Notes: a model not told the origin generated them from the letters alone. Shown: positions 1 to 11,029, numbered from the stretch's first letter. The stretch is DNA of 64,000 nt from Adiantum capillus-veneris (GCA_014529385.2 CM043944.1:63948248-64012247); one strand, 5' to 3'. Made by a program: numbers and translations.

Positions 1-19
1 CATAATATTCACAAGAAGA

Positions 20-936
20 AGAAGAATTTCTACATAAGCGAGGTTATTTAGTGGTGATATTGTGTTCTTCATCATATTAACATGCCCAACAATCATCTTC
101 CGTATGGCCATTTATGTTGTTTATAAGGAAAATTGAGACGAGAGAAAATATTACTGCCACGGCCACCTCTACGGTTTTCTCATTGAAATGGATGCCTTCG
201 AGCACAAAAAGCACATTCTATCTGTTGTGACTCAATCTCCTCTTGTGAAATTATAGTTGTATCATAACCAACATTATGTCATTCTTGACTTTCATTCTTG
301 ACATTGAGAGTATTCAATTAAAGATATGCAGGCTTGGTCAAAATCGAGACCATCTTTATTAGAAAGATGGTAACAATGTTATCATAAGAAGAGTCCTTCA
401 CCATGTCAAGAAGAAGTGTAATCAGTTTCTTTTAAAGATTAGCATCACCAGTAGCAACAAGATGATTAATAATGGATTTGAAAGACTCAATATGTTTCGT
501 CATGGTAGTACCAACTTCATATTGTAACTTGTTAAGCAAACCTCTCAAATGAAGCATTTTTGTAACAGATTTCTTATGAAAGTTTGCAATAAGGTACTTC
601 CATACGTCATGGGAAGTAGACAGTTTATACACATCAAGAAAAAGCAGTAAGAACATAAAGAATATACCGACAAGCTTCTTTATCATGTCATTGCCAATCC
701 GTATGCACAACATGCCAGTCTTCAAATACAGGTCCTTCAGTGATAAGCATGTTATCATGATTTGTATCAATAGGCTGAGGTAGACATACACAATTTCCAA
801 GGACAATATGAGAGAGTTCATCACCTTCAAGAATTAACAACATCTTTGCTTTCCAACCAAGAAATCATTGGCCTTGGAAAGGAGGAACAGAACGCTGGCC
901 AGAAGGAAAATTGTTGACGAGAATAGTCATAGCCAT
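20..936 (-). pseudogene. Ty1/copia Gag remnant (UBN2-like), broken
   Basis: Reading down the minus strand from an ATG at 936, the product begins MAMTILVNNF, as copia Gag proteins do. A Trp-rich stretch follows, then a Gag core near 432-640 with the motif pattern W-x2-L then L-x-L-R-x-L-L-N-K-L, which matches the UBN2 domain of copia Gag. About 300 bases further on (near 68-115) is the end of a CCHC zinc knuckle, G-H-T-E-D-D-C-W, whose first cysteine is lost through a small deletion. Stops and frame changes break the frame several times. The pol region would lie left of the window. It is oriented opposite to the copia element at 1537 and is a separate, older insertion. Confidence 0.7.
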
Positions 937-1531
937 ATCTAGTTATGAGAAGACATTGTCATGCATTTTTTGGATGAGTATAAAGTCATTAGAGCATGCC
1001 AAAAATCTTGCCCACTAGCCTCATGTATATATGTGTACATAGCCTTGCAGGTCTTGGAAGCGACCATGTAAAAATTTATGTACAAAGGTGTGGTTTCAGG
1101 TTTGGGTGCTAATGTTTTGGGTTGTTTGAGTCTCCAAGACATGGTTTTTAATAAATATTTTTAGCTGTGCTTTATAGCTCGTGAATTGGACTTGTACATG
1201 TGAGTTATGAGCATCCGAAGTGGGCGGTCTCAACTTAGAAAGTGATTGTAGGTGCATGTGACAAAGGCAACTGGGCCAACTTGATAATTGGAATTGGAAA
1301 TTTTGAGATTTAAGATTTTTATAAGTAGCCGAGATGATGGGCTTCAAACCGTACTTTATGGTGTGTCATTTGGTGACCGAAGCAACAACTTATGCTGTTG
1401 GGAAGGTTGTCCGAGAAGTTCTCCTACTTGGGGGAGAAGCTGGAAATTAATTGGGCATGAGGGAGTTGGGAGGATTGGGGAGGAAATTGCCATGTGGCAT
1501 GGGAGTTATCCTATATGAGAAGGGACAAGGG
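937..1531. other. Short unassigned stretch, probably partly LTR of gypsy-1
   Basis: No protein similarity is seen. The right part (about 1240-1536) directly abuts the inserted copia element. Read on across that element, it continues into a TATA box at 6370, so it is most simply the U3 part of the gypsy-1 5' LTR. The outer LTR boundary was not found. Confidence 0.35.
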
Positions 1532-1536
1532 AAGAA
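1532..1536 (+). repeat. Left target-site duplication (AAGAA)
   Basis: AAGAA directly precedes the TG start of the 5' LTR and is repeated exactly at 6359-6363 after the CA end of the 3' LTR. A 5-bp duplication is what copia integrases produce, so both element ends are fixed by this pair. Confidence 0.9.
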
Positions 1537-1804
1537 TGTTAGGTTTAATGGTCATGTGGCTGAGCGCCCATCACTAATTGCTACTAACCCTTAGTGTACA
1601 GCTATACACTTGTGTGAGCCACTAACACTAAGTACAATGTATATTGTGCCTTAGTGCATAAGATAGAGAAGAAAGAAAGGGGGGGCACAGTACATGTTGG
1701 CTCTCCCCCTCCAACTTGTGTGTGTGGCTATGGTGGAGTGTGTGTGTGTGTGTGTGTGCGTATTCCTTTTCCTCTTTGGCTGTGCTCACGGCTCCTCCCC
1801 TTCA
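1537..1804 (+). repeat. 5' LTR of copia element
   Basis: It starts TGTTAGG and ends CCCTTCA, a TG...CA pair. It aligns along its length with 6064-6358, including the shared stretch around the word CACTAACACTAAGTACAATG and the segment after the (TG)n tract at about 1738-1759. At 268 bp it is 27 bp shorter than the 3' copy, and the difference lies mostly in the (TG)n tract. Confidence 0.93.
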
Positions 1805-1806
1805 TC

Positions 1807-1819
1807 TGGTATCAGAGCC
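1807..1819 (+). promoter_or_regulatory. Primer binding site, initiator tRNA-Met
   Basis: TGGTATCAGAGCC lies 2 bp after the 5' LTR. It is complementary to the 3' end of plant initiator tRNA-Met, the usual primer of plant copia elements. Confidence 0.93.
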
Positions 1820-2199
1820 ATCTCATTCCGAAATCATTTTCGTGCGTGAGCACTTTTAAGAGTGAAAATAGGGTTCCAATTTTGGCATCGGCAAATTCAG
1901 CTTTTCAAGAGCGTTTCCTCCAAGTGTCCTAGGTTTTACCCCCCTTTTGGAGCCATTTGAGCCATCAAAAACCCCACTCGAGCTACGGTTCAGAGTTGAT
2001 GGCTCTAGGTATAGATGCTTCTAACACCGAGTTGGCGGTCTATGGTCAGTTTGACAGTTTATGCACCTCAGTTGGTCTCTATACAGTGTGCTTTTGAGAG
2101 GCATTGCCCTCTTTTATGCTTTGTGAGTGACATACTTGGTCATTTTGTCTCATATTTTGGTTGACATAGTCCCAAATACAAAGGAGACTCCGCCAAAAT

Positions 2200-3160
2200 T
2201 TCCCCAAAATCTTTTGGTAGTTTTGTCACCATGTCTACTAGCAAAGACCGTGACAAATGGCACTAATTTTCAGCTTTGGAAGAACCAAATGCATGATGTG
2301 CTTGTTCAAAAGAAGCAAAAGTTGTCTATTGCCTATGCGGCTAGAACTGAAGATATGCACACGACTCACTTGTAGTGGGAGGAGCTTGATGAGCTATGCA
2401 AGTCTATGGTTAGAATGCACCTTGGAGAGTCGGTGTACTTTTCAGTGTTAGAATGCGAGATTGCTCATGCTTTATGGCAAAAATTATGCAACGCTTACAA
2501 AAAGGATACGGCTAGCAATAAGGTTTTCTTGATGCAAAAACTTTTCAACCTTCTTATGAAGGAGTCAGCTAATGTTGCCAGCCATATCAATGATTTTGAT
2601 TCTCTTTTTGCCCAAATTCGTGCACAGCTCATGACCATTGATGATGAGATGTAACCAATCTTTTTGCTTTGTTGGTTGCTACCCTCTTGGGATATCTTTT
2701 GCATAGTTGTTAGTAACTTTGCTCCTAATGGTACGCTAAAGTACGATGATGTTACTAGTGCTCTTTTGTCAGAGAAGATGCAACAGAAGACCATGACTAG
2801 CTCGCATTATGTATAAAGGGATGATAAGCAACGTAAGGGCCGTTCTTCGCAACATGAGTCCAAGAAAGAAAGCAATAGAGATGCATCAAAGGATAGATCA
2901 AATTCTCGTGGTCGTCGTAATGTTTAATATCATTATTGTGATGGTTTTGGTCACATAAACAAGGATTGTTATGCTTGGAAGCGTGACAAAGAGAGGGGCA
3001 AATGTAAGGGCAAAGATTATGTTGATAAAGAGGAGAAACCAAAGAGTTCGGTTAAGATTGAAGAACTAAACATAGTGCAGGATGACAGTGATGCGCAAGA
3101 CATTAATATGTTGAATGAAAGTAATGATGTCTTTTATGATGCACAGGAAACTCTATCTTT
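2200..3160 (+). pseudogene. copia Gag with defective zinc knuckle
   Basis: Translation gives a Gag core with W-K-N-Q-M-H-D-V-L (near 2278-2305) and A-L-W-Q-K-L-C-N-A-Y (near 2470-2500), then L-M-Q-K-L-F-N-L-L-M-K-E. This is the UBN2 pattern. A zinc knuckle follows at about 2929-2970, Y-H-Y-C-D-G-F-G-H-I-N-K-D-C; its first cysteine is now preceded by a stop or replaced by Tyr. There is a stop near 2373, a stop at 2652 followed by a frame change, and another near 2925. The basic Ser/Arg-rich segment before the knuckle is typical of nucleocapsid regions. Confidence 0.85.
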
Positions 3161-3164
3161 TTAG

Positions 3165-5994
3165 AGTTCTATGCCAGTTGATCTCCTTGTTAGTGGTGAA
3201 GTATCCCATACATGGATTCTTGATTCGGGTGCTTCTTTGCATGTCACACCTCATAGGCATTGGTTTACTACATACGAGGAAACCATTGGCTCTGTTACAC
3301 TTGGTGACAACTACTCTTGTGACATTGTTGGCGTAGGTGATATTGCCATAGTTATGGAAAATGGGGTGAAGTTTATCATCCATAATGTGCATCATGTTCC
3401 AGCCTTAACACGCAATCTGATTTCAATTGGACATCTTGATGACTTGGGTTACAAAGTCACTTTTCATCAGTAGTCTTGGCGTGTTGTGAAGGGTCATCTT
3501 ATTAAAGCCCATGGTTCTAAAGTTGGCTCACTTTATCCTCTTTATGTATCTGATAAAAACAGTATTCTTTCTGTAACCGAGCTGTGGCATAGCCGGTTAG
3601 GACATATGTCAAAGAAGAGAATGGAGACACTCTCTCGTTTGGGCTACTTACTGTCTTTGTCATTTTTTTTATTTTCCCTTTTGTGAGCACACCCAATATG
3701 GCAAGCAAACACGGACACATCGTACACATTCTTTTGACAAAGAAAGAAAACCCTTAGAGCTTGTGCACAGTGATTTATATGGGCCTATGCCTTCTAAATC
3801 CCATGGTGGTGCGTCCTATTATGTTACATTCATTGACGATGCAACACTGCATGTTTGGGTCTACGCCATGAAGTCTAAAGATGAGACCTTTTCTTGCTTC
3901 AAAATGGTGTTGCGGTACAAATGAACAGGACCATCCAAGAGTGGATTATGTCTATGCTATCACAGGCTAATTTACCACAAGCATTTTGGGCTGAAGCTTT
4001 ATACACAGTCGTGTACTTGATCAATAGATCACCACATGCTCCATTACAGTTTTGTGTACCTTTGGAGTTATGGTCAGGACATAAATTATCTTATGAAAAA
4101 CTCTGCACTTTTGGTTGTGAAGCTTATGCACATCTACCCAAGGAGTTGCGTGCTAAGCTAGATCCCAAGTCTAGGAAATGCATCTTCATTGGCTATGGTG
4201 TAGATGGTCAATTTGGCTATCGTTTATGGGATGATCCATAGCAGTGATGTCTTCTTTAATGAGACTAAGATGCATAGACAGCCAGTGAAAGAGGTTGAAT
4301 TCCAAAAAGTGATGTTTTCCGATGTATCACCTCCTATCCAAACAGCTCCCGAGCCACTTACTACACATGCTAGTACAAGTTTTGATCAGCCATGGAGATC
4401 TCAAAGAGTCTTACATCCTCCAGAACATTTTGTTCCATGCGTGGATTTTGTTTTGCTCACAGATAGTGGTGAGCCTTCTTGTTACAAAGAGGCTATGCTA
4501 GCCAATGATAAGGTTCAGTGGAAACATGTTATGAAGAGGGAGTTGTCCAGTATTGCAAAGAACAAAACATGGGAACTTGTTCCATTGCCAAAAGGTAGGA
4601 AAGCATTGCCTTGAAAATGGGTTTACAAGAAGAAGATTGACCATTACAAAGCTCGTTTAGTGGCCAAAGGTTTCAAGCAAGAATATGGTGTTGATTTCCA
4701 AGAAATCTTTTCTCCAGTGGTCAACATGACCACACTGAGAATGTTGCTTGCTTTGGTTTCCACTGAAGATATGGAGCTTGATCAAATGGATGTCATTACA
4801 GCTTTCTTACATGGTGATCTCGAGGAAGAGATTTATATGCAACGACCTGAAGGGTTTGTGCTAAAGGGCAAGGAACATTTGGTTTGTAAGCTTCTGAAAA
4901 GTCTCTATGGCTTGAAGCAATCATCCAGACAATGGTATCAAAAGTTTGATGCATTTATGCGTTCTCTACGCTATAAGCACAGTAATGAGGATCCATGTCT
5001 TTACGTGAAAAGACAATCCAATGGACAACTTATCATGCTTATCCTTTATGTAGATGACATGCTTATTGCTGGTCGTTCCAAGAAGGACATTGCTGACTTG
5101 AAAACCAAGCTGAAAAGCCAATTTGACATGAAACATTTGGGTGAAGCCAATCACATTTTTGGTATGCGCATTACTCGTAACCATAAGAAGAGGTTGTTGT
5201 ATCTTTCTCAAAAAGAGTATGTGCACAAAGTTCTTGATCGTTTCAACATGCAGAAGGGCAAGGTTTTGAGTACTCCATTGCCTACATATTTGAAACTTAG
5301 CAAGAATGATTGTCCCAAATCTGTTGAGGAAAAAGCTGTGATGGCTAAGGTTCCTTATGCTTCAGCTTGTGGTAGTCTCATGTATGCCATGGTGGTTACA
5401 AGACCTGACATTGCACATGCAGTGGGAGTTGTCAGCAGATTTATGTCTAGCCCTGGTAAAAAGCATTGGGATGTTGTCAAGTCAATTCTCAGACACTTGA
5501 GTGGCACTGCAGATAAACAGTTATGCTATGGTCATGGAGAGTTATCCATTCAGAGATTTGTAGACAATGATTATGCAGGCTGTGTTGACAGTCGTAAATC
5601 AACAACAGGTTGGATTTACACATTTTTTGGTTCTGCTATTTCTTGGAGATTCGTTCTTTAAGACTGTACATCCATTCCTACCACAGAGGAAAAGTATGTT
5701 GCATTGAGTGAGGCATGCAAAGAAGCTATTTGGCTTGCTTACCTAGTGAAAGATCTTGGATTGGAGCAGTGTACACCAGTTCTTCATTGTGACAGTCAAA
5801 GTGCTATTGCCTTGGCTAACAATCCAATGTTTCATACCAGAACAACAGAACACATTGATGTGTGTTATCACTTTAGTCATGAATGCTTGGCAAACAAGAG
5901 CCTTGATTTAGTGAAGATTCCTACATCAGAGAACACAGCAGATGCACTCACTAAAGTCTCTCCAACCATCAATTTCAGCACTCTCGTGAGTTGA
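3165..5994 (+). pseudogene. copia Pol (PR-IN-RT-RH), several lesions
   Basis: Protease has W-I-L-D-S-G-A-S-L-H-V-T at about 3213-3250 with the catalytic D-S-G intact. GAG-pre-integrase has L-W-H-S-R-L-G-H-M near 3580. Integrase starts with a damaged zinc site and contains E-L-V-H-S-D-L-Y-G-P-M (first catalytic Asp). It then jumps at about 3895-3905 straight to Q-N-G-V-A-V-Q-M-N-R-T-I, so the stretch that should carry the second Asp is missing. RT (about 4560-5400) keeps T-A-F-L-H-G-D-L and L-Y-V-D-D-M-L. RNase H (about 5640-5990) keeps S-E-A-C-K-E-A-I-W-L and H-C-D-S-Q-S-A-I-A-L, but T-T-E-A-E-Y has become T-T-E-E-K-Y. In-frame stops lie at 4240, 4612 and 5659. Confidence 0.93.
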
Positions 5995-6052
5995 TGGGCA
6001 TTGGGTGAAGAGTGGTTCTCTTCCATTTTTGTAGTCTCCCACATTGGCCATC

Positions 6053-6063
6053 AAGTGGGAGAA
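6053..6063 (+). promoter_or_regulatory. Polypurine tract of copia element
   Basis: AAGTGGGAGAA sits directly before the 3' LTR, the position and composition of the plus-strand primer tract. Confidence 0.88.
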
Positions 6064-6271
6064 CGTTAGGTTTAATGGCCATGTGACCGACCGCCCATCT
6101 CTAATTGCTACTAACCATAAGTGTACATCTATAGTACACTTGTGTGAGCCACTAACACTAAGTACAATGTGTATTGTGCCTTAGTGCATAAGATAGAGAA
6201 GAAAGAAAGGCGGCACACATTACGTGTTGGCTCTCCCCCTCCAACTTGTGTGTGCGTCTATGGTGGTGTGT

Positions 6272-6315
<44 letters not shown>

Positions 6316-6358
6316 ATTCCTTTTCCTCTTCCGCTATGCTCACGGCTCCTCCCCTTCA
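6064..6358 (+). repeat. 3' LTR of copia element
   Basis: It starts CGTTAGG, so the first T of the terminal TG is mutated to C, and ends CCCTTCA. It contains a (TG)n/(CG)n tract at about 6265-6313, longer than in the 5' LTR. It is followed at once by the second AAGAA. Confidence 0.93.
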
Positions 6359-6363
6359 AAGAA
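6359..6363 (+). repeat. Right target-site duplication (AAGAA)
   Basis: Exact match to 1532-1536. Confidence 0.9.
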
Positions 6364-6993
6364 TGGGGGTATATAGGGTTAAGGGGAAACCCCCATTAGT
6401 TGTATCACTTTGTGGAGAGCTTGGCTTGATGGGCCCTTGGGCTCTTGGGAGAGGGGGACGCCTTTTCCAACTGTTCACACTGCCTGCTCAGGTGCCTTGT
6501 CACATTTTTGGTCCTCTGGACAAATACCCTCCCTTCCCATGTGCACAAGGTCACCGACTTGGGCTCCAAACTTTACCAAAAGAGGCCTAAAATGAGCCAA
6601 TTAATAAAAGCCCACAAGCGGCCCTATCGACTGAGGAGAGAGAAGAAGAAAATTTGATTTAATAGCTGCAACACCTGCACACATTCCAGAGAGCTCGTTT
6701 TTTAGCAAGAAAGAGTACACCCCCAGTTTTGAGTGGCCATAACTCTCTCATTTCCCATATGTTTTTTGCCTATGGATATTCTACAGACATCTCCATGGGA
6801 GGAGCTAAATCATGATATCCTTGGTTTCTTCTAATTCCGAGGGTGTTTCATGCTTGAAGTTGTTTCATAAAACTTTACAGGTGCTTATTAGAGATGATTT
6901 CGGTAGTGCAATAGTTCTTCCTTCCAACGACGGTGTGACTCATGCAAGGCTATAGAGGCACTTGTTTTCCTTGTCATTTGCATGCTAACATCA
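6364..6993 (+). repeat. Second part of the 5' LTR of gypsy-1
   Basis: This stretch resumes directly after the copia target duplication and has a TATA box (TATATAGGG, 6370-6378). Its end, CTATAGAGGCACT... to ACATCA, resembles the LTR end of gypsy-3 (TTATAGAGGCACT near 59331) and leads into the same kind of PBS. It therefore reads as R/U5 of an LTR whose U3 was separated by the copia insertion. The LTR start, left of 1532, was not located. Confidence 0.6.
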
Positions 6994-6994
6994 T

Positions 6995-7013
6995 TTTGTT
7001 GCCCCCACAAAGG
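6995..7013 (+). promoter_or_regulatory. Probable PBS of gypsy-1
   Basis: TTTGTTGCCCCCACAAAGG lines up with TTTGGTGCCCCCAC at 19347 and TTTGGCGCCCCCACGGAGG at 59371, each just after an LTR end. This TGGCGCCC-type site is usual for plant gypsy elements. The copy here is mutated (GTT for GGC). Confidence 0.6.
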
Positions 7014-7305
7014 AGCAATTTCTTCTGTGCTCCAGTTTGTGTGAAATGTGTCTATCTTGTTGTAGGCAAAGAATGTAAAAGGGATGTAAGTCCTTACGTA
7101 CAACTGCCTATGTATGTGTAAATTGTGGACATCACTTGAGGAAATCGTGTAATTGGATTGCAGCGTTTGGAGGGTTGTGAGGCTTTGTGAAACCAAGCAT
7201 TGGGGGTCGGGTTACCCAGTGTGAGGTGGTTTAGGTACTGGAGCGATCCATCGACATCCCTTGAGCTTTTGACGTCACATGTAAGTGTTTTTGTGGCAAT
7301 CAAAC

Positions 7306-8360
7306 ATGGCGGACGAGTTTCCACAGTTTCATGGATCTCCTAATGAAAATGCACGGACATTTATTGAGAAATTGGAGTCAATTGCTTATTGCAAGATATA
7401 CTAGATCAAGCTATATTGGAACGGTTGTTGCAATACAGTTACAGGATGAGGCAAAAGTTTGGTTACAAAATTATGAAGAGCTGGGCAAGCACAAACTCCA
7501 TGGGTGGTTTTGGACTACAATCGTGTGAAGCAAGCTTTTCTGGCACAGTACAAATCCATTGAAGTACCTGATGAAGTTTGGCATGAAATCTTGGGGTACA
7601 CTCAGAAGGTTAATCGAAGTGTTAATTATTTTGTCATGCATTTCACTATCCATTTATGGGATAAATGGGCCCGAGCTTTGGGAAATGAAATCCCTCTAGC
7701 CATGTTAAAGAAGGACCATTTTGTGGCAAACTTAAAGGAAAGTATGAAGTTCAAAGTTGAGCTGAAAAGGCCCGCTACCTTCGAGGAAGCGGTCACTATC
7801 GCCATGGAAAAAGAATGGAAGGCTCAAGACTCAATGAGTATGGAAAAGCGGTCCCCGTGCAAAGTAATGGTGGACCAAATGGGAGAAATCAAGCGGAGGT
7901 TGGAGTCCAACCCGCTCAAAAGGTTGCTAATACTGAAAAATTACAAAAAAATATGCAAGACATGATGATCATGATGCAGGAATTGTGACTCAGTGTTCTT
8001 GGAGGTGGAGGTGGTCGTGGACGTGGACGTGGTAGAGGAATGGCCCAGGAATGTGAATCTCAGCCTAATGCTAATGCAGGTCATAGACAAGGTGACTTTG
8101 AGCCACAAAGGAAGTTCATCCCTACCTGTTATAATTGTGGTGAACTTGGTCACATCAGCACTTATTGTTCAAAGCCAACAAGGATGGAAGGTGATATGTT
8201 TCCACTTCCCAAGCAGATTCCTAACAAGGCTAATGATTATGCATTGGATATATGGGGAGATCAAGGTACTAAACAGGAAAATTGGGCATCAACCTCTAGT
8301 GGTCATGTGGGTATTGTGCAGGTTGAAAAGAAAGAAGCAGATGATGCCATGTAGGCAAAA
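7306..8360 (+). pseudogene. gypsy-1 Gag with CCHC knuckle
   Basis: The ATG at 7306 starts M-A-D-E-F-P-Q-F-H-G, matching the Gag starts of gypsy-3 (M-A-F-S-Y-P-E-F-H-G) and gypsy-2 (M-A-S-V-S-F-P-T-F-S-G). The core continues in other frames through 7504-7965 (D-E-V-W-H-E-I-L; K-K-D-H-F-V-A-N-L; A-T-F-E-E-A-V-T-I-A). The zinc knuckle C-Y-N-C-G-E-L-G-H-I-S-T-Y-C lies at about 8127-8168, with all four ligands intact. A stop near 7402 and at least two frameshifts make it non-functional. Only about 310 bp separate PBS and ATG, and the 72-codon leader ORF of gypsy-2/-3 is absent. Confidence 0.85.
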
Positions 8361-8399
8361 GAGAGAGGGAGGGCTATGCCGCTCCAGGTCCCAGTGAAA

Positions 8400-9240
8400 A
8401 GAAAGGGAAAGACAAAGAGAGTGAAGACGCGAAAGCTAAGAGGAAAAGTGGACCTCGTAAACAGTTTGAAGTAGCAAATTTACCTTTGGGAGAAGGCCAA
8501 ACATCTTAGAATTTAAAGGAATACCTGATTGGGAGGAAAGTAGATTGTACTTTTTGACAATTGATGAATATGGTGCCCAAAATTAAGAGGCAATGGAAGT
8601 CATCATTGAATCCAGACAAAGAGCTGAAGTATGGACAAGTCAAAGTGTTGGTTGTGGGAGATTTACCCGACATTTGTCCTCCTGTAGTGAGCACTTGGCA
8701 CAAAGGTGTGGGCATGGGAGAGGCCTACATTGATGGAGGTGCTCAAGTTTGTGTGATCACACAATCATGTGTCGAGAGACTGGGTCTCATTACATGCGGG
8801 AGCTCTAGGTTTAGGATATGACTAGCAAACCATGCCAAAGTGAAGTGTTTGAGGTTGATTAAGAATTTGGAAATTGAAGTCTTTAACGTGAAGGTTATAG
8901 TAAACTTTCAGGTTGTGCCAGTTAGCCTGGGAGCTTTTCCTCTCATTTTGGGACAACCTTGGTTGAGAGTTGTTGGTGTTGTGCAAGATTGGGGCAAGGG
9001 CACAATCTGTGTGTATGGCAGGAAGGGTGCGAAGAGGGTGTTTGATATGACTACCAAGCAACCTTTGGCACTAGAAGATGTGATGAAAATGATGAATCTG
9101 AAGTTCCCAGTGAAGACCGTTCCAAAGATTCAAAAAGTGGCACTACTTCTAGTTCTAGTGATGAGGGTGAAGTGTCATTCTTGCTACTGGATGAGGGGAA
9201 GAGAGAAGTTGGTGAAGTATTGCAAGTGTTAGAGGATATA
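8400..9240 (+). pseudogene. gypsy-1 protease region
   Basis: The region continues from a Lys/Arg-rich linker. Protease motif Y-I-D-G-G-A-Q-V-C-V-I-T is at about 8728-8764 and the second conserved strand F-P-L-I-L-G-Q-P-W-L at about 8935-8967. The active site reads D-G-G rather than the textbook D-S/T-G. The same change is present in gypsy-3, so it is a family trait rather than damage. A TGA stop follows at 8819. Confidence 0.82.
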
Positions 9241-9369
9241 AATGCTTCGAGCCGTTTAGAGAAACTTGAGGAGTTGATGTAGCCTAAACAGGAATTGCCA
9301 ATGAAGAAGGAGTTGTTGGAATTAGGGTTGCAGAGAAACACACACAGCTTGGAGAAGACGAAGGAAGCT

Positions 9370-10470
9370 TAAGGCACACAATAGAGAGTGTGTTACTTAG
9401 TGTGCAGTGGATAATGCTAAGTGGGTGAGCCCTGTAGTGGTCACTCCAAAGAAATATGGGCGTTGGAGAGTTTGTATTGATTATAAGCCATTAAATGCAG
9501 TGACCAAGATAGATCCTTACCCTTCACCTTTCATTGATCAACTTTTAGATGCAATGGCTAGCTTTGAAAGATACAGTGTCTATGATGGGTAATCAGGATA
9601 TTTTCAGCTTAGCTTTGCTCCTGAAGACACGAAAAAGATTACCTTTATCACGCCATGGAGTTGTTTTTGCTTTTGATGCCTTCCTTTTGGGTTAGCAAAT
9701 GGGCTTGGAGCTTTTGAAAGAAAAGTGGATTGAGTCCTTATCCCGTTCCTAGGCAAGTTTGTCAAAGGATTCATAGATGATATCTGTGTATACAGTCCAA
9801 GGAAAGAGCATGTTCAAAAGCTTGAAATGACTTTTGTAAGGTATGATGAATGGGGGGGTCAGTTGAACCCTAAGAAGTGACATTTGGCACAGCCAAGAGT
9901 GAAGCTTCTTGGAAATGTGATTTTAGAAAATGGGATAGAAGTAGATCCAAAAAAAGTGGAAGCTTTGTTATTGCTATCATCTCCAAAGGACAGCAGATAG
10001 TTGGCCACTTTCATACAGAAGGTTAAATATTTGTCTTGATTCATACCTTTGGCATCACAACTGTTGTATCCATTGCAGCAAAAGTAGTTAAGAATGATCC
10101 CTTGGTGTGGTTTCGTGATTGTGACGATGTTTTTGACAGAGTTAAGGAAGTTTTTAGTACACTACCCATTTTGCAAGCTCCTGACTGGGAAAAGGAGTTC
10201 TATGTTAATCCATCAGTGGGAGATGATGCCATTGGGGCCATGTTGTTGCAAAGGGGGAAGGAATCTCAATATATGAAGCATGTTCATTATGCTAGCAGAG
10301 TGAAGACTCTTCATGAAATACATTACTCTGAAATTAAATTGGTGATGATCGATATGGTTTATGCTTGTAGACGATTCAAACATTACTTGTTGCAAAGTCA
10401 TTCACTTTTCTCACCAGTTATTCATTGCTTCCTCGGTTGTTCAATAATTCAAATATATCAAAAACAGTGA
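9370..10470 (+). pseudogene. gypsy-1 reverse transcriptase and first RNase H
   Basis: RT begins N-A-K-W-V-S-P-V-V-V-T-P-K-K and keeps C-I-D-Y-K-P-L-N-A-V, L-P-F-G-L-A-N-G and the catalytic box F-I-D-D-I-C-V-Y-S at about 9772-9797. Stops occur near 9591, 9676, 9730 and 9877. The retroviral-type RNase H at about 10195-10390 reads V-N-P-S-V-G-D-D-A-I-G-A-M-L-L-Q where active enzymes have T-D-A-S, so the first catalytic Asp is absent. This is shared with gypsy-3. Confidence 0.88.
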
Positions 10471-10639
10471 TGAAATGGGTTATCGAACTTTAAGAGTTTC
10501 AATTCACCTTTTTGGTAGAAGAGAGTACTCGGGCTACCCTGGTAGATCTACTCACTTATAAAGAGACTCTTGTTTTGGTTAAAGAAGAGGTGGTGTAAAA
10601 GAAGAAATTCGAGACCCTTGCCATATCTGATGCTTCACT

Positions 10640-11025
10640 GTTATATTTTGATGGCTTTTATCGAAGAATTCATGATGCTGCTTCGGGAGGCATTGTCATT
10701 TATGATGCACAAGGAAAACTTGTAAGGAAACAAGGGCTGAAACTTGATGCAAAAAGTAACAATGAAGCAGAGTACATGGCTCTTGAGGGTGGTTTACACA
10801 TTTGTTTACAATTGGGAATTAGACTCTTACAGATCAAAGGAGATGCCTTGTTGGTTGTGAAGCAAGCATTGGGAGTATGAAAGAATAAGAATCCTAAACT
10901 GAAGAATTTATGCTTCAAGGTGAAATCATTGCTCAAAAATTTTGAAGCATGGGATTTGAAGCATGGGATTTGAAGCATATTGAGAGGTCTCAAAATAAAG
11001 AAGCTCATGATGCTGCCCAAGAAAT
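10640..11025 (+). pseudogene. Second (archaeal/plant-type) RNase H of gypsy-1
   Basis: After the first RNase H comes a separate RNase H-like domain. Its motifs are L-Y-F-D-G-F-Y-R-R, S-N-N-E-A-E-Y-M-A-L, I-K-G-D-A-L-L-V-V and, after a frame change, H-I-E-R-S-Q-N-K-E-A-H-D-A-A. These supply the D-E-D-D set of an active enzyme. Order RT, degenerate RNase H, second RNase H, integrase is known from the Tat group of plant gypsy elements. A TGA at about 10878 and a short direct duplication of GCATGGGATTTGAA near 10948-10977 disrupt it. Confidence 0.82.
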
Positions 11026-11029
11026 GATC

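Larger units (their letters stand above)
1537..6358 (+). mobile_element. Ty1/copia LTR retrotransposon, complete ends, defective coding
   Basis: The element spans 4.82 kb with LTRs at 1537-1804 and 6064-6358, an initiator-Met PBS, a PPT and an AAGAA target duplication. Domain order is Gag, zinc knuckle, protease, GAG-pre-integrase, integrase, reverse transcriptase, RNase H, which is the Ty1/copia order (integrase before RT). Coding is interrupted by stops (for example near 2373, 2652, 3165, 4240, 4612 and 5659) and frameshifts. Part of the integrase core is deleted near 3900. It cannot be autonomous. The two LTRs differ mainly by the length of an internal (TG)n tract plus scattered substitutions, so the insertion is not very recent. 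Confidence 0.95.

Noticed and set aside
6888-7196. Leader ORF equivalent in gypsy-1
   Set aside because: Only about 310 bp separate PBS and Gag, and no frame resembles the 72-codon ORF of gypsy-2 and gypsy-3.
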